DNA of 64,000 nt from Planctomycetaceae bacterium (GTDB lineage: Bacteria > Planctomycetota > Planctomycetia > Pirellulales > Pirellulaceae): the NCBI GenBank assembly GCA_027487485.1, contig JAIYDN010000009.1, positions 62,001 through 126,000 on the forward strand, in the 5' to 3' direction. Of this stretch, positions 53,947 to 63,323 are shown in pieces. The translations under genes were made by a program, and so were the position numbers. The notes beneath the pieces are model-generated. The model searched no databases and had not been told where the DNA came from. It worked only from the letters and a program-made list of their open reading frames with translations. Numbering within the stretch: position 1 is the first letter of the stretch; every line of letters starts with the position of its first letter.

Positions 53947-54422
53947 TGACTTTCCAATTGCCGCAATGCGTGAATGTCAGCTAAGTCTTGTGGCCTCCCC
54001 GCCACCTCTTTCATCATAATCAATCCCGCTTTTGAAACAATCTTTAGCGATTGATGGCCAAGCTGAATCACTTCCCGGTCGGCCCAAACTTTCTCAAACA
54101 CAGGAGCCACCAGCATCAAGTCGAGAGTCGTTAATTCTGTTTCAACAGCCCGTGAAACACGATACATGAGGTTTTCCTTGTCTGTGCCAGGGTTAAATCT
54201 GAAGGTACCCGCTTCCAGATCATATTCGATCTTTGCTAGTGCCTCTCGAGCATGCTCAAGTTTTTCGGGGCGAATAAGAATGTCGATGTCTTTTGTCAGT
54301 CTTGGGTAACCATGCACTACAACTGCCAGCCCTCCGCAAAGAGCATAGTCTATCCCTGATCGCTCAAAACAAGCGGTAATGCTGAGTAACTCTTCCTTTA
54401 GCTTCACTCGTTGACCAATCAA
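53943..54422 (-). CDS. Nucleotidyltransferase-fold protein (DUF6036/AbiEii-like)
   Basis: A protein of about 154-159 aa. The nucleotidyltransferase core is clear: YALCGGLAVVVHGYPRLTKD, then DIDILI, which supplies the glycine motif and the two catalytic aspartates (TKDIDILI). ETELTTLDLMLVAP and IVSKAGLIMMKEVAGRPQDL follow, with AGRPQDLADIHAL typical of this group. Related folds act as toxins or kinase-like antitoxins, but the function here is unknown. No ATG is available: TTG at 54422 or GTG at 54407. It is coupled to a small helical gene and flanked by the 245-bp repeats. Confidence 0.8.
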   Translation of the reverse strand: MIGQRVKLKEELLSITACFERSGIDYALCGGLAVVVHGYPRLTKDIDILIRPEKLEHAREALAKIEYDLEAGTFRFNPGTDKENLMYRVSRAVETELTTLDLMLVAPVFEKVWADREVIQLGHQSLKIVSKAGLIMMKEVAGRPQDLADIHALRQLESQ

Positions 54423-54612
54423 ATTGAAAGCAGCGCGAGACTGCGGACTGTTTGTTCATTTTATACCTCAAACAACAACATTAGTGAACAAGGCGAAGTT
54501 GATGAAGCGAAGTACTCAACCGCGTTGCCGCTAACTCAAGTGACGCGGAAGATCCTGCTGATGACTTTCATTGGTCATAAAATGACCCCCGCCGAAGCAA
54601 TGAATCCAACAG

Positions 54613-54856
54613 ATCAACGATCCGATTCCGCAAACTTTTCTGTGAGTTTCCCTTTGGCGACTTCGATTTTCTTTTCACGGCATGAACGGTGCGCTTCCAG
54701 GTCATCGCGAGGGCAACTAAGGCCATGCCAGTCGATAACAAGTTCACACCAACCAATATTCCAACGGCCCACAAACCTGAAACCGGCCACAGCCGCCAAA
54801 TCAGGAATCCCAGAATCAAATCCAACGCCCCACTCATCAATAGCGCAATCCAACCA
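54613..54856. repeat. 245-bp direct repeat, copy 2
   Basis: This is the counterpart of 52908-53152, one base shorter (244 bp). The two copies bracket the nucleotidyltransferase module and share the end sequences ATCAACGATCCG and CAATCCAACCA. Confidence 0.9.
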
Positions 54857-54862
54857 AGTACC
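54617..54862 (-). pseudogene. Second HdeD/DUF308 fragment
   Basis: It holds only the C-terminal part of the HdeD-like frame (MSGALDLILGFLIWRLWP to LALAMTW-like helices). Relative to copy 1 a single-base deletion in the run before CACGGCATG shifts the frame, changing the end of the protein. No N-terminal half is present, so it cannot be functional. Confidence 0.75.
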
Positions 54863-55148
54863 GTAGTGTTGGGTTGATGAGTTCATTGCATGCTTAAAAT
54901 TCGACATTCCTCGCTAATAGCACGGTTTCCTCATTGAAAAAACAATACTATATTCATTGCAATTGCCAAACGAAGTCAACAGTGAAACTTGCCATGAGCC
55001 ATCCGGGCAAATACCTGTCAATCTCGGATCTGGCTCAACAAAGATCTTCGAACTTGGTTTTTGGGTATTGAACAGTCCTCGATTCGATATGGTACAACTG
55101 ATTGAAATTCGCGTTCTGACCACGTAGCCAAGAAACGGAGAGTAACCA

Positions 55149-55940
55149 ATGCTGGATGGAGTATATGACTTGCCGATCGCTCTTTTAGAAACCTTTACGG
55201 CAATTGTGTTTGTTGGTATCTACTGGATCGGTTGCTTCGTATTGCGATTTTGCTTTAAGTACAACGGCAGCGACAATACGATCGTGGGCACCATCCTGTC
55301 TGCATTCGGTGTCCTGTACGGTTTATTGCTCGGCTTAGTTACCGTTTCTGCTTACGAAACCTTGAGTGAAGTCGAGGCAGAAGCGTCGAGTGAAGCTTCG
55401 TCGATCCTGGCGCTCTATCGAGACATCTCCGGTTTTTCTGAACCCACGCGCGAAGATCTAAAGACAAAGCTCAGCATTTATTGCAAGTTCATTATCGAAA
55501 AGGAATGGCCTCAACTGCGACATGGTGTAGTTCCGCAAGACTCTGTTCCTCAAATCGATTTGATCCGCGTCGCGATTCTTGATTTTAACGCGGACTCTCG
55601 CAAAGCGGAGCTCGTTCAAACGCAAGCAGTCAAGCACTTCGAGGAAATGGCAGAGCATGGACGAAAGCGTCGCTACGCTGCTCTTGCCGGAATTCCGACA
55701 GTGATGTGGTACGTATTGATCGTCGGCACGATCATCAACTTTATTTTGATGTGGATGTTCGAAATGCCGCTCAAGACACACCTTTTTCTGGGCGGAATTC
55801 TATCTTTCTTTCTTGGTGCGTTGATCTTGCTGATAGCTGTTCTCGAACGGCCATATCAAAGTATTGAATATGGCGTTAGCCCCGCCCCTTACGAAATGGT
55901 GTACCAAGTCATGGAAGCGGATCGCGCGGCGACGAAATAA
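55149..55940 (+). CDS. DUF4239-like membrane protein
   Basis: A 263-aa protein with two N-terminal hydrophobic helices (about 10-35 and 48-70) and two C-terminal ones (about 185-205 and 212-235), enclosing a soluble helical domain rich in charged residues. SAFGVLYGLLLGLVTVSAYE and the Glu/Ala-rich helix (SEVEAEASSEASSILALYRD) match DUF4239 (bestrophin-like). A GGAGAG Shine-Dalgarno sequence precedes the ATG at 55149. Function unknown. It is convergent with the OprB-type porin. Confidence 0.83.
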   Translation: MLDGVYDLPIALLETFTAIVFVGIYWIGCFVLRFCFKYNGSDNTIVGTILSAFGVLYGLLLGLVTVSAYETLSEVEAEASSEASSILALYRDISGFSEPTREDLKTKLSIYCKFIIEKEWPQLRHGVVPQDSVPQIDLIRVAILDFNADSRKAELVQTQAVKHFEEMAEHGRKRRYAALAGIPTVMWYVLIVGTIINFILMWMFEMPLKTHLFLGGILSFFLGALILLIAVLERPYQSIEYGVSPAPYEMVYQVMEADRAATK

Positions 55941-55952
55941 TTGGATCAAGCA

Positions 55953-57290
55953 CTAGAAATCGAACTTCGCTCGGAGGGAAAACAATAGCAAGTCTTCAGC
56001 ACGTTGCCGGCTTGGCGTTACCGCTTGCAAGTCTGCCGTGATGTGGCACCAAGGCGTTGCTGCGATATTGTAAAAGCCCTCAAACCCACTCTCATCTTGT
56101 ATTGGCAACAGCTGGGGCGCTAACTGCTTCAAGGAGTCGCTAACGCCTAGGTAAAAGTATCCGATGCCAAACGTATCGCGTTCGCGTCGAGGAACAAGAC
56201 TGGCCCCGCCTACTCCGATATTGGCGCTCCAATGGAATGGACTGGGATTCGTGTCGGCTAAACCTAGGTTTCCAAACACTCCCCAGGACCTTGTAACATC
56301 ATCTTCCGCAACGAAGATGGCTTGATCAAATCCGTATACGATCGATTGCGACCCTCGCGTTCGGGAGCTTGGAAGAACCAAGCCAACTCCCGGGTTGTAA
56401 TACGCAGATGCTTCGAGATTCAAATAGGAACCGGTGCTGTAGGTTACAAAGAGCGTTTGATGCCCCAGCCGATCAAAGAATGCGGTCGGTAAATTTGCAC
56501 CAGCGACCAACGATACTCCGTTGTCAAAAAACGTTTCGAAACCACTCACGGTCGGTGTATCGTTCGTGTCGTATGCATTGAAGGTGAACAGCCAGTCTTG
56601 ATCGCTATTGACGACTACCAACCCTGCCCCAAAAGTCGAGTAAGGAAAGGTACGAGCCAAAACCGGACTGAAAAGTAGGTGTGTATTCATGAATCCATCT
56701 TGACCAACCGCGCCACCGGTGAAAGGTTGGCCGAAACCATCGAGCGTGTTGAGTTTGCCCCCATATACCAAGAATGTTTCGCTTAGCGCTTGAGTGAATT
56801 TGACCCCAGTAAGGGCTGTGACTGATCCGTCTGCGATCGGGACTGACTCAGCCAAGATGATTGGTACCAAAGTTCCTGCAGATTGGTTGATGTTGTTGCC
56901 GAACACCGATTCCGCATGTAGGTCAATAAAGGAACCCTGCCAGAGTCCCGCTTTCTCACCGTTGATGTTCAGCAGAATATCATTTCGCCCGCGATACTGA
57001 AACGTTTGTTCCAGCCCACCAGTTACCACACCCGAGTAGAAGTTGGTATTGTGAATATCCCAAGTGTATCCGCTATCACTGAGCAACGTTCGTGTACCGA
57101 GCCAATCACCAGTCAATTTGGGACGTGCCAGCAGCGGCCCACCCATATGCGACGATTCCGGCACAGATTGGACTTCCGACGCGATAAGAGATGAAACAAC
57201 TGTCGACTCGTGTCCAAAGACTAACACCGCAATCAACGCGGCTAGCAGGATGCGCGCACCGCAAGAAACGTTCTGAAATAGCAGCGACAT
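55953..57290 (-). CDS. OprB-like carbohydrate-selective porin, second intact copy
   Basis: A 445-aa porin. The signal peptide is MSLLFQNVSCGARILLAALI and onward, and the OprB entry point is LTGDWLGTRTLLSDSGYTWD. Strands such as EKAGLWQGSFIDLHAESVFG, ETFLVYGGKLNTLDGFGQPF and RDTFGIGYFYLGVSDS are diagnostic, and the terminal strand ends LRAKFDF. It is divergent in sequence from the 50958 copy, so not a recent duplicate. The ATG at 57290 was chosen over a TTG 24 bp upstream, as it gives a proper signal peptide. Substrate unknown. Confidence 0.9.
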   Translation of the reverse strand: MSLLFQNVSCGARILLAALIAVLVFGHESTVVSSLIASEVQSVPESSHMGGPLLARPKLTGDWLGTRTLLSDSGYTWDIHNTNFYSGVVTGGLEQTFQYRGRNDILLNINGEKAGLWQGSFIDLHAESVFGNNINQSAGTLVPIILAESVPIADGSVTALTGVKFTQALSETFLVYGGKLNTLDGFGQPFTGGAVGQDGFMNTHLLFSPVLARTFPYSTFGAGLVVVNSDQDWLFTFNAYDTNDTPTVSGFETFFDNGVSLVAGANLPTAFFDRLGHQTLFVTYSTGSYLNLEASAYYNPGVGLVLPSSRTRGSQSIVYGFDQAIFVAEDDVTRSWGVFGNLGLADTNPSPFHWSANIGVGGASLVPRRERDTFGIGYFYLGVSDSLKQLAPQLLPIQDESGFEGFYNIAATPWCHITADLQAVTPSRQRAEDLLLFSLRAKFDF

Positions 57291-57314
57291 TGAACAGGCT
57301 CCATCCGCGTTCAA

Positions 57315-57632
57315 AGGTTAGCCGAAAGACACTTAACGCGTCTTACCCTATCGAGCGGCCTGCCTGGACAGAAACATACTGTTTGGAGTTTAAGCTTGTA
57401 GATTGCAGTATCGAAGTTTGATTGTAGCAGTTGTGCGGGTGGCTTCCGGCAAATGGAAAGTGAAGAAAGGCAAGGACTATCTTTTTCGAGCGAGATCGAT
57501 CGATGCGACCTACATCGCATGAATTGTGTTGGCGTGGTCGTTGACGCCGCAGTAGAACCGTCGTTCTATTGTTGAAGTATTTGAAGTTCATCATCGGTCC
57601 CCTTGGGGTTTGTAGATTGGAGTCAAGAAACC
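57315..57632. other. Intergenic region between porin and truncated transposase
   Basis: About 320 bp with no supported gene; it should contain the promoter of the minus-strand OprB gene. I see no terminator or repeat boundary of an insertion sequence. Confidence 0.45.
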
Positions 57633-57732
57633 ATGCCTGACGAACTCTCCATCTCTTCAATCCGACTTGGCGAGCAAGTGACCGCTCCCGACTCCGACCC
57701 TCAAGCCACGACCGTTTGCGATTTCAACGGTT

Positions 57733-58656
57733 GTGGTACGTCAAATGGCCACTGGCCAATACAAAGGTAAATTAACTGCAGAGGTGAGCTTGTTTCGCAC
57801 GATCGACGAAACGATAAGGGAAACCGATGCTTTTCTTGCTGATCGAGCCTATTCCAGTTGGTTCGAGATCGCGAGATTGTCCATGCGAGGGGCACACATC
57901 GTGGTAAGCAAACACCAACTGCGAAAGACGGATTTTCGAACCGGCAAGCGTCTTGGCAAGCACGATCATATCGAAACTTGGTCTAAGCCGAACCGCCCTG
58001 AATGGATGACACCAGAAGAATACGCCGCCTACCCTGAGGCAATCAAAGTCCGCGAAGTTCGTGTACGAATTGACACCCCTGGATTCAGGACCAAAGAGGT
58101 ATTTGTCGTAACGGATCTGTTGGATGCATTGCAATTCAGCAAGGAGGACCTTGCTGCACTCTTTCGTCGGCGTTGGCAAGCGGAGTTAAATCTACGCTCA
58201 CTTAAAACGGTTATGCAAATGGAACACTTGCGATGCAAAGAACCACATCGCGTTCGCAATGAAATTCGTGCCCACATGATTGCGTACAACTTGGCTCGGC
58301 AACTCATGTGCGAAGCTGCCATGAAGGGCAAAGTAAGGCCATGGCAGATAAGCTTTAAGAACACCATGCAGACTCTCAATGAGATGCTTCCAATCCTCAG
58401 TGCGATTGAAGATCACGGGAGACTTTGTGAAACGATGCTGGACTGTTGCTTAAAACATGTCGTTGGAAACCGGCCGGATAGATACGAACCGCGAGTGGTC
58501 AAACGAGGCCCAAAGTCGTATACATTGATGACCAAGCCAAGAGACCAATACAAACCTGGAGAATCATTGGGTTTTCGGTGGATTAAGTGCCATTCGTTCC
58601 TGACACCTTTTTGTCGGCCCGAGCGAAGGACTTGCCATTCAGGCGATGCTCGATGA
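57733..58656 (+). pseudogene. Truncated IS4-family transposase
   Basis: About 307 aa of an IS4-type DDE transposase. The second aspartate is in AFLADRAYSSW and the glutamate with the Y/R-E-K-type motif is in RRRWQAELNLRSLK. The sequence then continues to the usual tail (RGPKSYTLMTKPRDQYKPG). The N-terminal third with the first catalytic aspartate is missing, and the upstream sequence (57633-57732) is unlike a transposase. The last about 25 residues (CHSFLTPFCRP and following) look like read-through into non-coding DNA. No flanking inverted repeats were found. It is very probably inactive. Confidence 0.82.
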
Positions 58657-58732
58657 AAATAGGAGCTAAGGGGCGATTCGCTTCGGCCTGTATTTGCTGA
58701 TCATTGAAGTTGTGGGAGGGCTTTGAGATCGT

Positions 58733-59278
58733 ATGAGCACCATCACTCCTAAGGGGCAGAAATGGACGTATGAAGACTATGCGAAGTTACCGGAGGATGG
58801 GCTTCGTCATGAGATCATTGATGGAGAACATTTCGTGAATCCTTCCCCGAGTACCCAGCATCAACATGTATCCAAGCGATTGCAGTATCAGCTCTACACA
58901 AGAATCGAACTGGCGGGCCTTGGCTTGCTATACAACGCTCCCATTGATGTGCAGCTTTCCGAGTTTGATATCGTACAACCCGATATCGTGATTATCCTCA
59001 ACGAGAACGTCCGCAAGATCACACCAACCAAAATCAAGGTGGCGCCCCACTTGGTCGTCGAAATCCTTTCGCCTTCAACATCAGGCAATGATAGGACCAT
59101 CAAGAAAGATCTGTACGAACGATCGGGGGTGGTCGAATACTGGATTGTTGATCCTTTCGAACAACAAGTCAATCAATGGATACTTTGCAACGGAAAGTAC
59201 CTGCTCAAACCTCAAACCAAAATAGTACAATTATCCTTCGTAAGTGGTGTTGAAGTTGATTTTGATACCGTCTTGTAG
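58733..59278 (+). CDS. Uma2 family (DUF820) putative nuclease, second copy
   Basis: A 181-aa Uma2 protein with the usual elements: KWTYEDYAKLPEDGLRHEII, DGEHFVNPSPSTQHQHVS, the acidic DIVQPDIVII, and VVEILSPSTSGNDRTIKKDL then YERSGVVEYWIVDP, which holds the E-x-K and the helix. All putative PD-(D/E)XK positions are retained. Function is unproven. ATG at 58733, just downstream of the broken transposase, so it may have arrived with it. Confidence 0.88.
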   Translation: MSTITPKGQKWTYEDYAKLPEDGLRHEIIDGEHFVNPSPSTQHQHVSKRLQYQLYTRIELAGLGLLYNAPIDVQLSEFDIVQPDIVIILNENVRKITPTKIKVAPHLVVEILSPSTSGNDRTIKKDLYERSGVVEYWIVDPFEQQVNQWILCNGKYLLKPQTKIVQLSFVSGVEVDFDTVL

Positions 59279-59400
59279 AAAAGTTGTCCCAGGGTTCGCA
59301 GTGTCCCCCGGGAAAGCTGCAAAACCACCGCAATATTCCCGAATATATGCTGTGTCTCTTTGACTTCCTTGTCTTTTTACGTCCTTCGCTCAAGGGCCCT

Positions 59401-61890
59401 CTACTGATAGAACCAAGTTAAATCGTAAACGTAACCAACGTCCGCGGATAGCAGCTTATACGCAAGGATGGTCGAATCCGTTGCCAGGTATTCTGAAACA
59501 ACCTTGACTTGCTCGAGCTTGTCCGGATTGTCTTTTTCATAACGTACGATCCTAAAGCTTCGATACTCCTTGCCTTCGGGCAGCAGAAACCATCGAATCA
59601 TTTCTGCTGTCTTGAATTGGATTTCGAACGACAGCGACACGGAGCTCCCGTTGTCTCGAAGGAAGTATCCTGGCGAACGGAATTCGTGGATGATATCCAC
59701 CAGCTCTCCTTTGGGTATTTTGCTGAAATCGACCACTGCTTCTCTGGCCATGTGCGTTGAGTTGCCGTTGGTGGTCTCGATGGGTGTCGACCTCAAGGCA
59801 GGCGTAAGCTCTTGCGGTGGAAATCTAAATTGCGAATCCGCAGCGATTGGCCGAAGTCGACGACGGAAATGGGTGCTCTCCAGACTCTCGACCATTCGCA
59901 TCACTTTCAGTCGCTCGTAACCGTAAACAAAATTAGCATTTCTTTCGTCAGATCCCGGCCTCCAGTTTCTCAGATCAAGGATGTGCGAGTCCTGAAGAAT
60001 CGTGAAGCCACTCGAGTCAATGTCATCCAAGTGTTGCACCTGCTCCGCCGCAACGCCTTCCCATGGTGGAATGGGACCTTCAAGTAACATGTTCATGCGT
60101 TCCAAGTCCTGACTTCCTTGTCGCAACGAGGAAACAATTTGGTTCATGCGATACGAATCCTGATACGCTTGGTAAATAAAGTATGGCATCAAGAAAAGAA
60201 TTGGGACAAGAATGGGCATGTAGATGTAGGACGCCCAATCTCGATAGTCCAATAACGTGCTCAGAATTCGCCTTGAGGCGGATTCCTGCAGACTTCGTGC
60301 GTTACGCGTCACCGAGGATGGCTCCATCGATCGCCCCGTCAGTCGACGATGAGCCGTGGTGTTCACTGGTGGAACCGTCGTTTCTGGTAGTGGGTCCCAT
60401 GGCTCGTTGCTGGGCAGCTCGACACCAAAGAGTTCAGGCCGAGAGCGGCAAGACTTGCGGGCCACACAATATCCGTGCCGAATAAGACTGCTGATCTCCA
60501 ACTTCGAAAAGCGATCCAGATCAGTCCTCATTCGGGAAGTTTGACGCTGCACCTCTGGATTCATGGCTGTCGCATCTTCGGTTGGGTCGACAACATCGGT
60601 AATCGGTGCAAATACAAATCCAGGCGTATCCCGAAAGGTCTCGTTTTCAAGCTGTCCAACGCGATCCATCAAAATGTCAGTCGCTCGCAGAGCAGTACGA
60701 ATCAAACCACCCGCACGCCGATTGCTTTGATTCTCAATGGGTTTCCCAACATCACTAACGATCACCCCATCAATCCCGCTGTTCAACCTTCGAAAGCAAG
60801 CCTGCCCCGTTGCTTGCTGCACAGCAGTCTCCAGCAGATGACGATTTAACCAGAGTTGATCGCCTCGTTCGAGAGCCTGACCTCCGTAACGGGTTGCTTG
60901 AAGAAGTGCATCTGCTTCGGGATCTTTAGGCTTCAATGATGCGAAGAGAGGCTCGCGTTGCAAGGGATGATGGCTCAAGACATCCCAAAGGCTTTTGATG
61001 AGTCCGTCTTGGGGACCAGAAGTATCGATTGGACGTTCGTGTCGAGAATTGGTTGCGAGGATTTCAGTCAGCCGACTCAAAGGACTTGGATTGCTCGGAG
61101 CTTGCTGGATTTCCGTTAAGGTATCGACCAATCTTTGAAAGTCGACGAAATCATCTGGACTGAGGCAATTATCCAATAGCATCGGACGTTCGAGGCATCG
61201 AAACATCCGAACACCAAGATTGTCGAACACTCCCCCGTCGGTAAAAGATTGCAACCCAAACTCACCCGCGCAGGCTCCCACCTCTGCGCCAGTCAGTACA
61301 AGCGGCGGAAAAAAACCTGGAAAAGCCGACGAGGCGGTAACGGCCATTGCAACCGTTGCAAGTCCGGTTGGCACGCGCTCCATTCGCAACCGAAACCGAC
61401 CTTGCCTTCTCATCATCGTTAATCCATTTCGGTTAAACGAGCAGAGACAGCCTTCGCTCAAATTCGTAGTCAGCAGATGCAGTTGTGGCGATGCTGGTAG
61501 CTCAAACAAACTGGTGTCACCATAAAGATGCTTTTCATAGTAGTGTTCCAAAAGTCCGGTGCGAGTTAGCTTCCGATTCGAAAGCCCCATCAGCTTTCTT
61601 ACCCAACCGATTGGAATGTTCAACGGGAAGTGCCGGGTGATTCGATTGCGGACATCCATCTGCACCACATTGAGAATTTCGGAAGCCGCCAAATCAAACT
61701 CAGCAGACGACCCGTTATAACGTTCCCAATTCAGCACCAAGTGAGCAGCTAAGATGCTCCCGCCGGATACCGACGTGATATGCGTGACCTGAGAAAGGAT
61801 TCCTGCATCGCGAAGGAATCGCACAAGTCCCAAGTGATACAGGCTCGCCCGAAAGCCACCTCCAGAAAGCGCCAGTCCAAATTTTTTCAT
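59401..61890 (-). CDS. Patatin-like phospholipase with membrane anchor and C-terminal extension
   Basis: An 829-aa protein. The patatin fold (about 1-390) has the oxyanion loop SGGGFRAS (residues 9-16), a nucleophile motif SVSGGS with Ser42 and a serine in place of the usual first glycine, and the catalytic Asp in FTDGGVFDNLG near residue 218. A region with LIRHGYCVARKSC follows. Around 553-575 lies a strong membrane helix (MPILVPILFLMPYFIYQAY), and about 250 residues after it have no known family. That arrangement puts the lipase on one side of the membrane and the tail on the other. It would hydrolyse membrane lipids. ATG at 61890. The nearest neighbours do not suggest a pathway. Confidence 0.87.
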   Translation of the reverse strand: MKKFGLALSGGGFRASLYHLGLVRFLRDAGILSQVTHITSVSGGSILAAHLVLNWERYNGSSAEFDLAASEILNVVQMDVRNRITRHFPLNIPIGWVRKLMGLSNRKLTRTGLLEHYYEKHLYGDTSLFELPASPQLHLLTTNLSEGCLCSFNRNGLTMMRRQGRFRLRMERVPTGLATVAMAVTASSAFPGFFPPLVLTGAEVGACAGEFGLQSFTDGGVFDNLGVRMFRCLERPMLLDNCLSPDDFVDFQRLVDTLTEIQQAPSNPSPLSRLTEILATNSRHERPIDTSGPQDGLIKSLWDVLSHHPLQREPLFASLKPKDPEADALLQATRYGGQALERGDQLWLNRHLLETAVQQATGQACFRRLNSGIDGVIVSDVGKPIENQSNRRAGGLIRTALRATDILMDRVGQLENETFRDTPGFVFAPITDVVDPTEDATAMNPEVQRQTSRMRTDLDRFSKLEISSLIRHGYCVARKSCRSRPELFGVELPSNEPWDPLPETTVPPVNTTAHRRLTGRSMEPSSVTRNARSLQESASRRILSTLLDYRDWASYIYMPILVPILFLMPYFIYQAYQDSYRMNQIVSSLRQGSQDLERMNMLLEGPIPPWEGVAAEQVQHLDDIDSSGFTILQDSHILDLRNWRPGSDERNANFVYGYERLKVMRMVESLESTHFRRRLRPIAADSQFRFPPQELTPALRSTPIETTNGNSTHMAREAVVDFSKIPKGELVDIIHEFRSPGYFLRDNGSSVSLSFEIQFKTAEMIRWFLLPEGKEYRSFRIVRYEKDNPDKLEQVKVVSEYLATDSTILAYKLLSADVGYVYDLTWFYQ

Positions 61891-62307
61891 CGCAAGTCAA
61901 TCGTCATAACAGAACATTCAGAACCAATACCGAAAGCAAAAAGTGTCTCCTCCCTGGCAATTGTTGGAATCTTCAGGTAGCAGGATAACTCAACCAGGAT
62001 AGATGGAACGCCTGCTGATTGAAAGACATTTTAAGGCAATCACAAGCAGTGTTCGAGTACAAGCAGCCGTAAAGTCGCCAGCAATTGCGTTGTGACAGGC
62101 ATGGTCAGTTCTCGCACCCACGAGAGCGACCGGGAAACGCAATCAGGCTAGTCATGACGCGAATAAGCAAGGCACGGACTTGTCAGCCACTTCTCGCTGG
62201 ACTTTTTCTTTCAGGCAAGGCATCCAAGTTCATCTTGAAACGACCCACTCGAACAAATGCTGTGTTCCCTTAAGGTCTGGGTGTTATAATGTCACCAGGA
62301 GAACTCT
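61891..62307. other. Intergenic region between patatin gene and HNH operon
   Basis: About 415 bp without a supported gene. It contains the start regions of the two divergent transcripts. The only clear element is the TATAAT hexamer at 62285. Confidence 0.5.
62285..62290 (+). promoter_or_regulatory. Candidate -10 element (TATAAT)
   Basis: A perfect TATAAT hexamer 17 bases before the ATG at 62308, with an AGGAG ribosome binding site in between (about 62297-62301). The -35 region is not well conserved, and the resulting leader would be very short. Moderate support only. Confidence 0.45.
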
Positions 62308-62577
62308 ATGGAACAAGCGACAACCGTAAACGAAGCTGCGATTTGGGATCGAATGATCCAGCCCATAAGCATGAATCTACCGCCGGACGCGGCAAGGTTT
62401 TTCTTGGACTTGGGGTTCGCCGACTCTGATCTGCAACGCATGCAATATCTGGCCGCAAAGAACCGGGATGCAGAACTGACGCTTCAAGAATCGGAAGAGC
62501 TTCGTCGTTACAGAATGGTAGGGCTGCAAGTGGATTTGCTCCGCTCTATTTCACGACGCAGTTTAGCCGACGAATAG
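62308..62577 (+). CDS. Hypothetical helical protein, 89 aa
   Basis: An 89-aa acidic, helix-rich protein (AARFFLDLGFADSDLQRMQY, then LQESEELRRYRMVGLQVDLL). No family recognised. AGGAG lies before the ATG. The HNH endonuclease gene begins three bases after its stop codon, so they form one transcript. Small proteins of this type often precede HNH endonucleases in planctomycetes, which would suggest a partner or inhibitor role; this is inference. Confidence 0.75.
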   Translation: MEQATTVNEAAIWDRMIQPISMNLPPDAARFFLDLGFADSDLQRMQYLAAKNRDAELTLQESEELRRYRMVGLQVDLLRSISRRSLADE

Positions 62578-62580
62578 GTC

Positions 62581-63011
62581 ATGGCACTTCCTACGTTCGT
62601 TGCCAGAGCTGTAAGAACTCGGCCTCGTTCTGCTGAGTGTATTGTTTGCTTCCGGCTCAGGCGAGCGTAATCCCATTTGAAATCGATCACATCATTGCAA
62701 GAAAGCATGGCGGACCAAGCGATTTGGATAATCTTGCTTTATCCTGTTTTTACTGTAACAGTGCCAAAGGGCCGAACATTGCCGGTGTCGATAGTGAGAC
62801 AGGACTAATCGTTCCCCTTTATCATCCCCGCAAACACCTGTGGCAGGAACACTTTGTCATAGAAGGCACAAGGATCGTTGCCAAGACTTCAGCGGGCCGA
62901 GTAACGATCGCGGTTTTGGAAATGAATGCGGAAGACATGATGTTATTGCGAGGCTCGCTCATTGACGAAGGATTGTATCCACCGAGATTTGATAATCGAG
63001 CGAACGCATAG
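62581..63011 (+). pseudogene. HNH endonuclease gene with a frameshift near its N terminus
   Basis: An HNH nuclease whose core is intact in one frame from 62637: VIPFEIDHIIARKHGGPSDL (the HNH centre), LDNLALSCFYCNSAKGPN, then LYHPRKHLWQEHF. The expected first part lies in another frame (MALPTFVARAVRTRPRSAEC from the ATG at 62581) and ends at a stop at about 62668. The two join at about 62637-62641, where the expected C-x-x-C segment seems to have lost four bases (or one base net). Unless this is a sequence error, the protein cannot be made in full. Confidence 0.8.
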
Positions 63012-63323
63012 TTCTGGTATCAAACATCTCGCTCTGAAGACGCGGCGATCATGGCAATGTGTTACGGACCGGAACCACCCAGAACAAAGAATTGCTTCGG
63101 TTTGTCTATTTACACCCATTTGAGTGGAGAGCCGGATGTCCCTCGGTTGCAACTTCCCGATCTGTTTGGAAATGCAGAGTCACGGAGGACGCATCGACAA
63201 AGCGCTCACAGACTCCGCCTTTCCTTTTCGATCTCTGTGCCTCTCTGTGTTTTAAAGAAATTCGTCGCCGAAGTCGTACTTGATTTTCCTGGTTCTTGGT
63301 GGCAACGGCGACGATATCGCCGA
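63012..63323. other. Intergenic region after the HNH gene
   Basis: About 310 bp with no supported gene. The repeated CTCTGTGCCTCTCTGTG-like stretch (around 63233-63250) has low complexity and no clear function. Confidence 0.4.

Noticed and set aside
59401-61890. A CBASS-type phospholipase effector
   Set aside because: No cyclase, HORMA, TRIP13 or other CBASS partner is adjacent, and the protein has a membrane helix and long tail unlike CapV.
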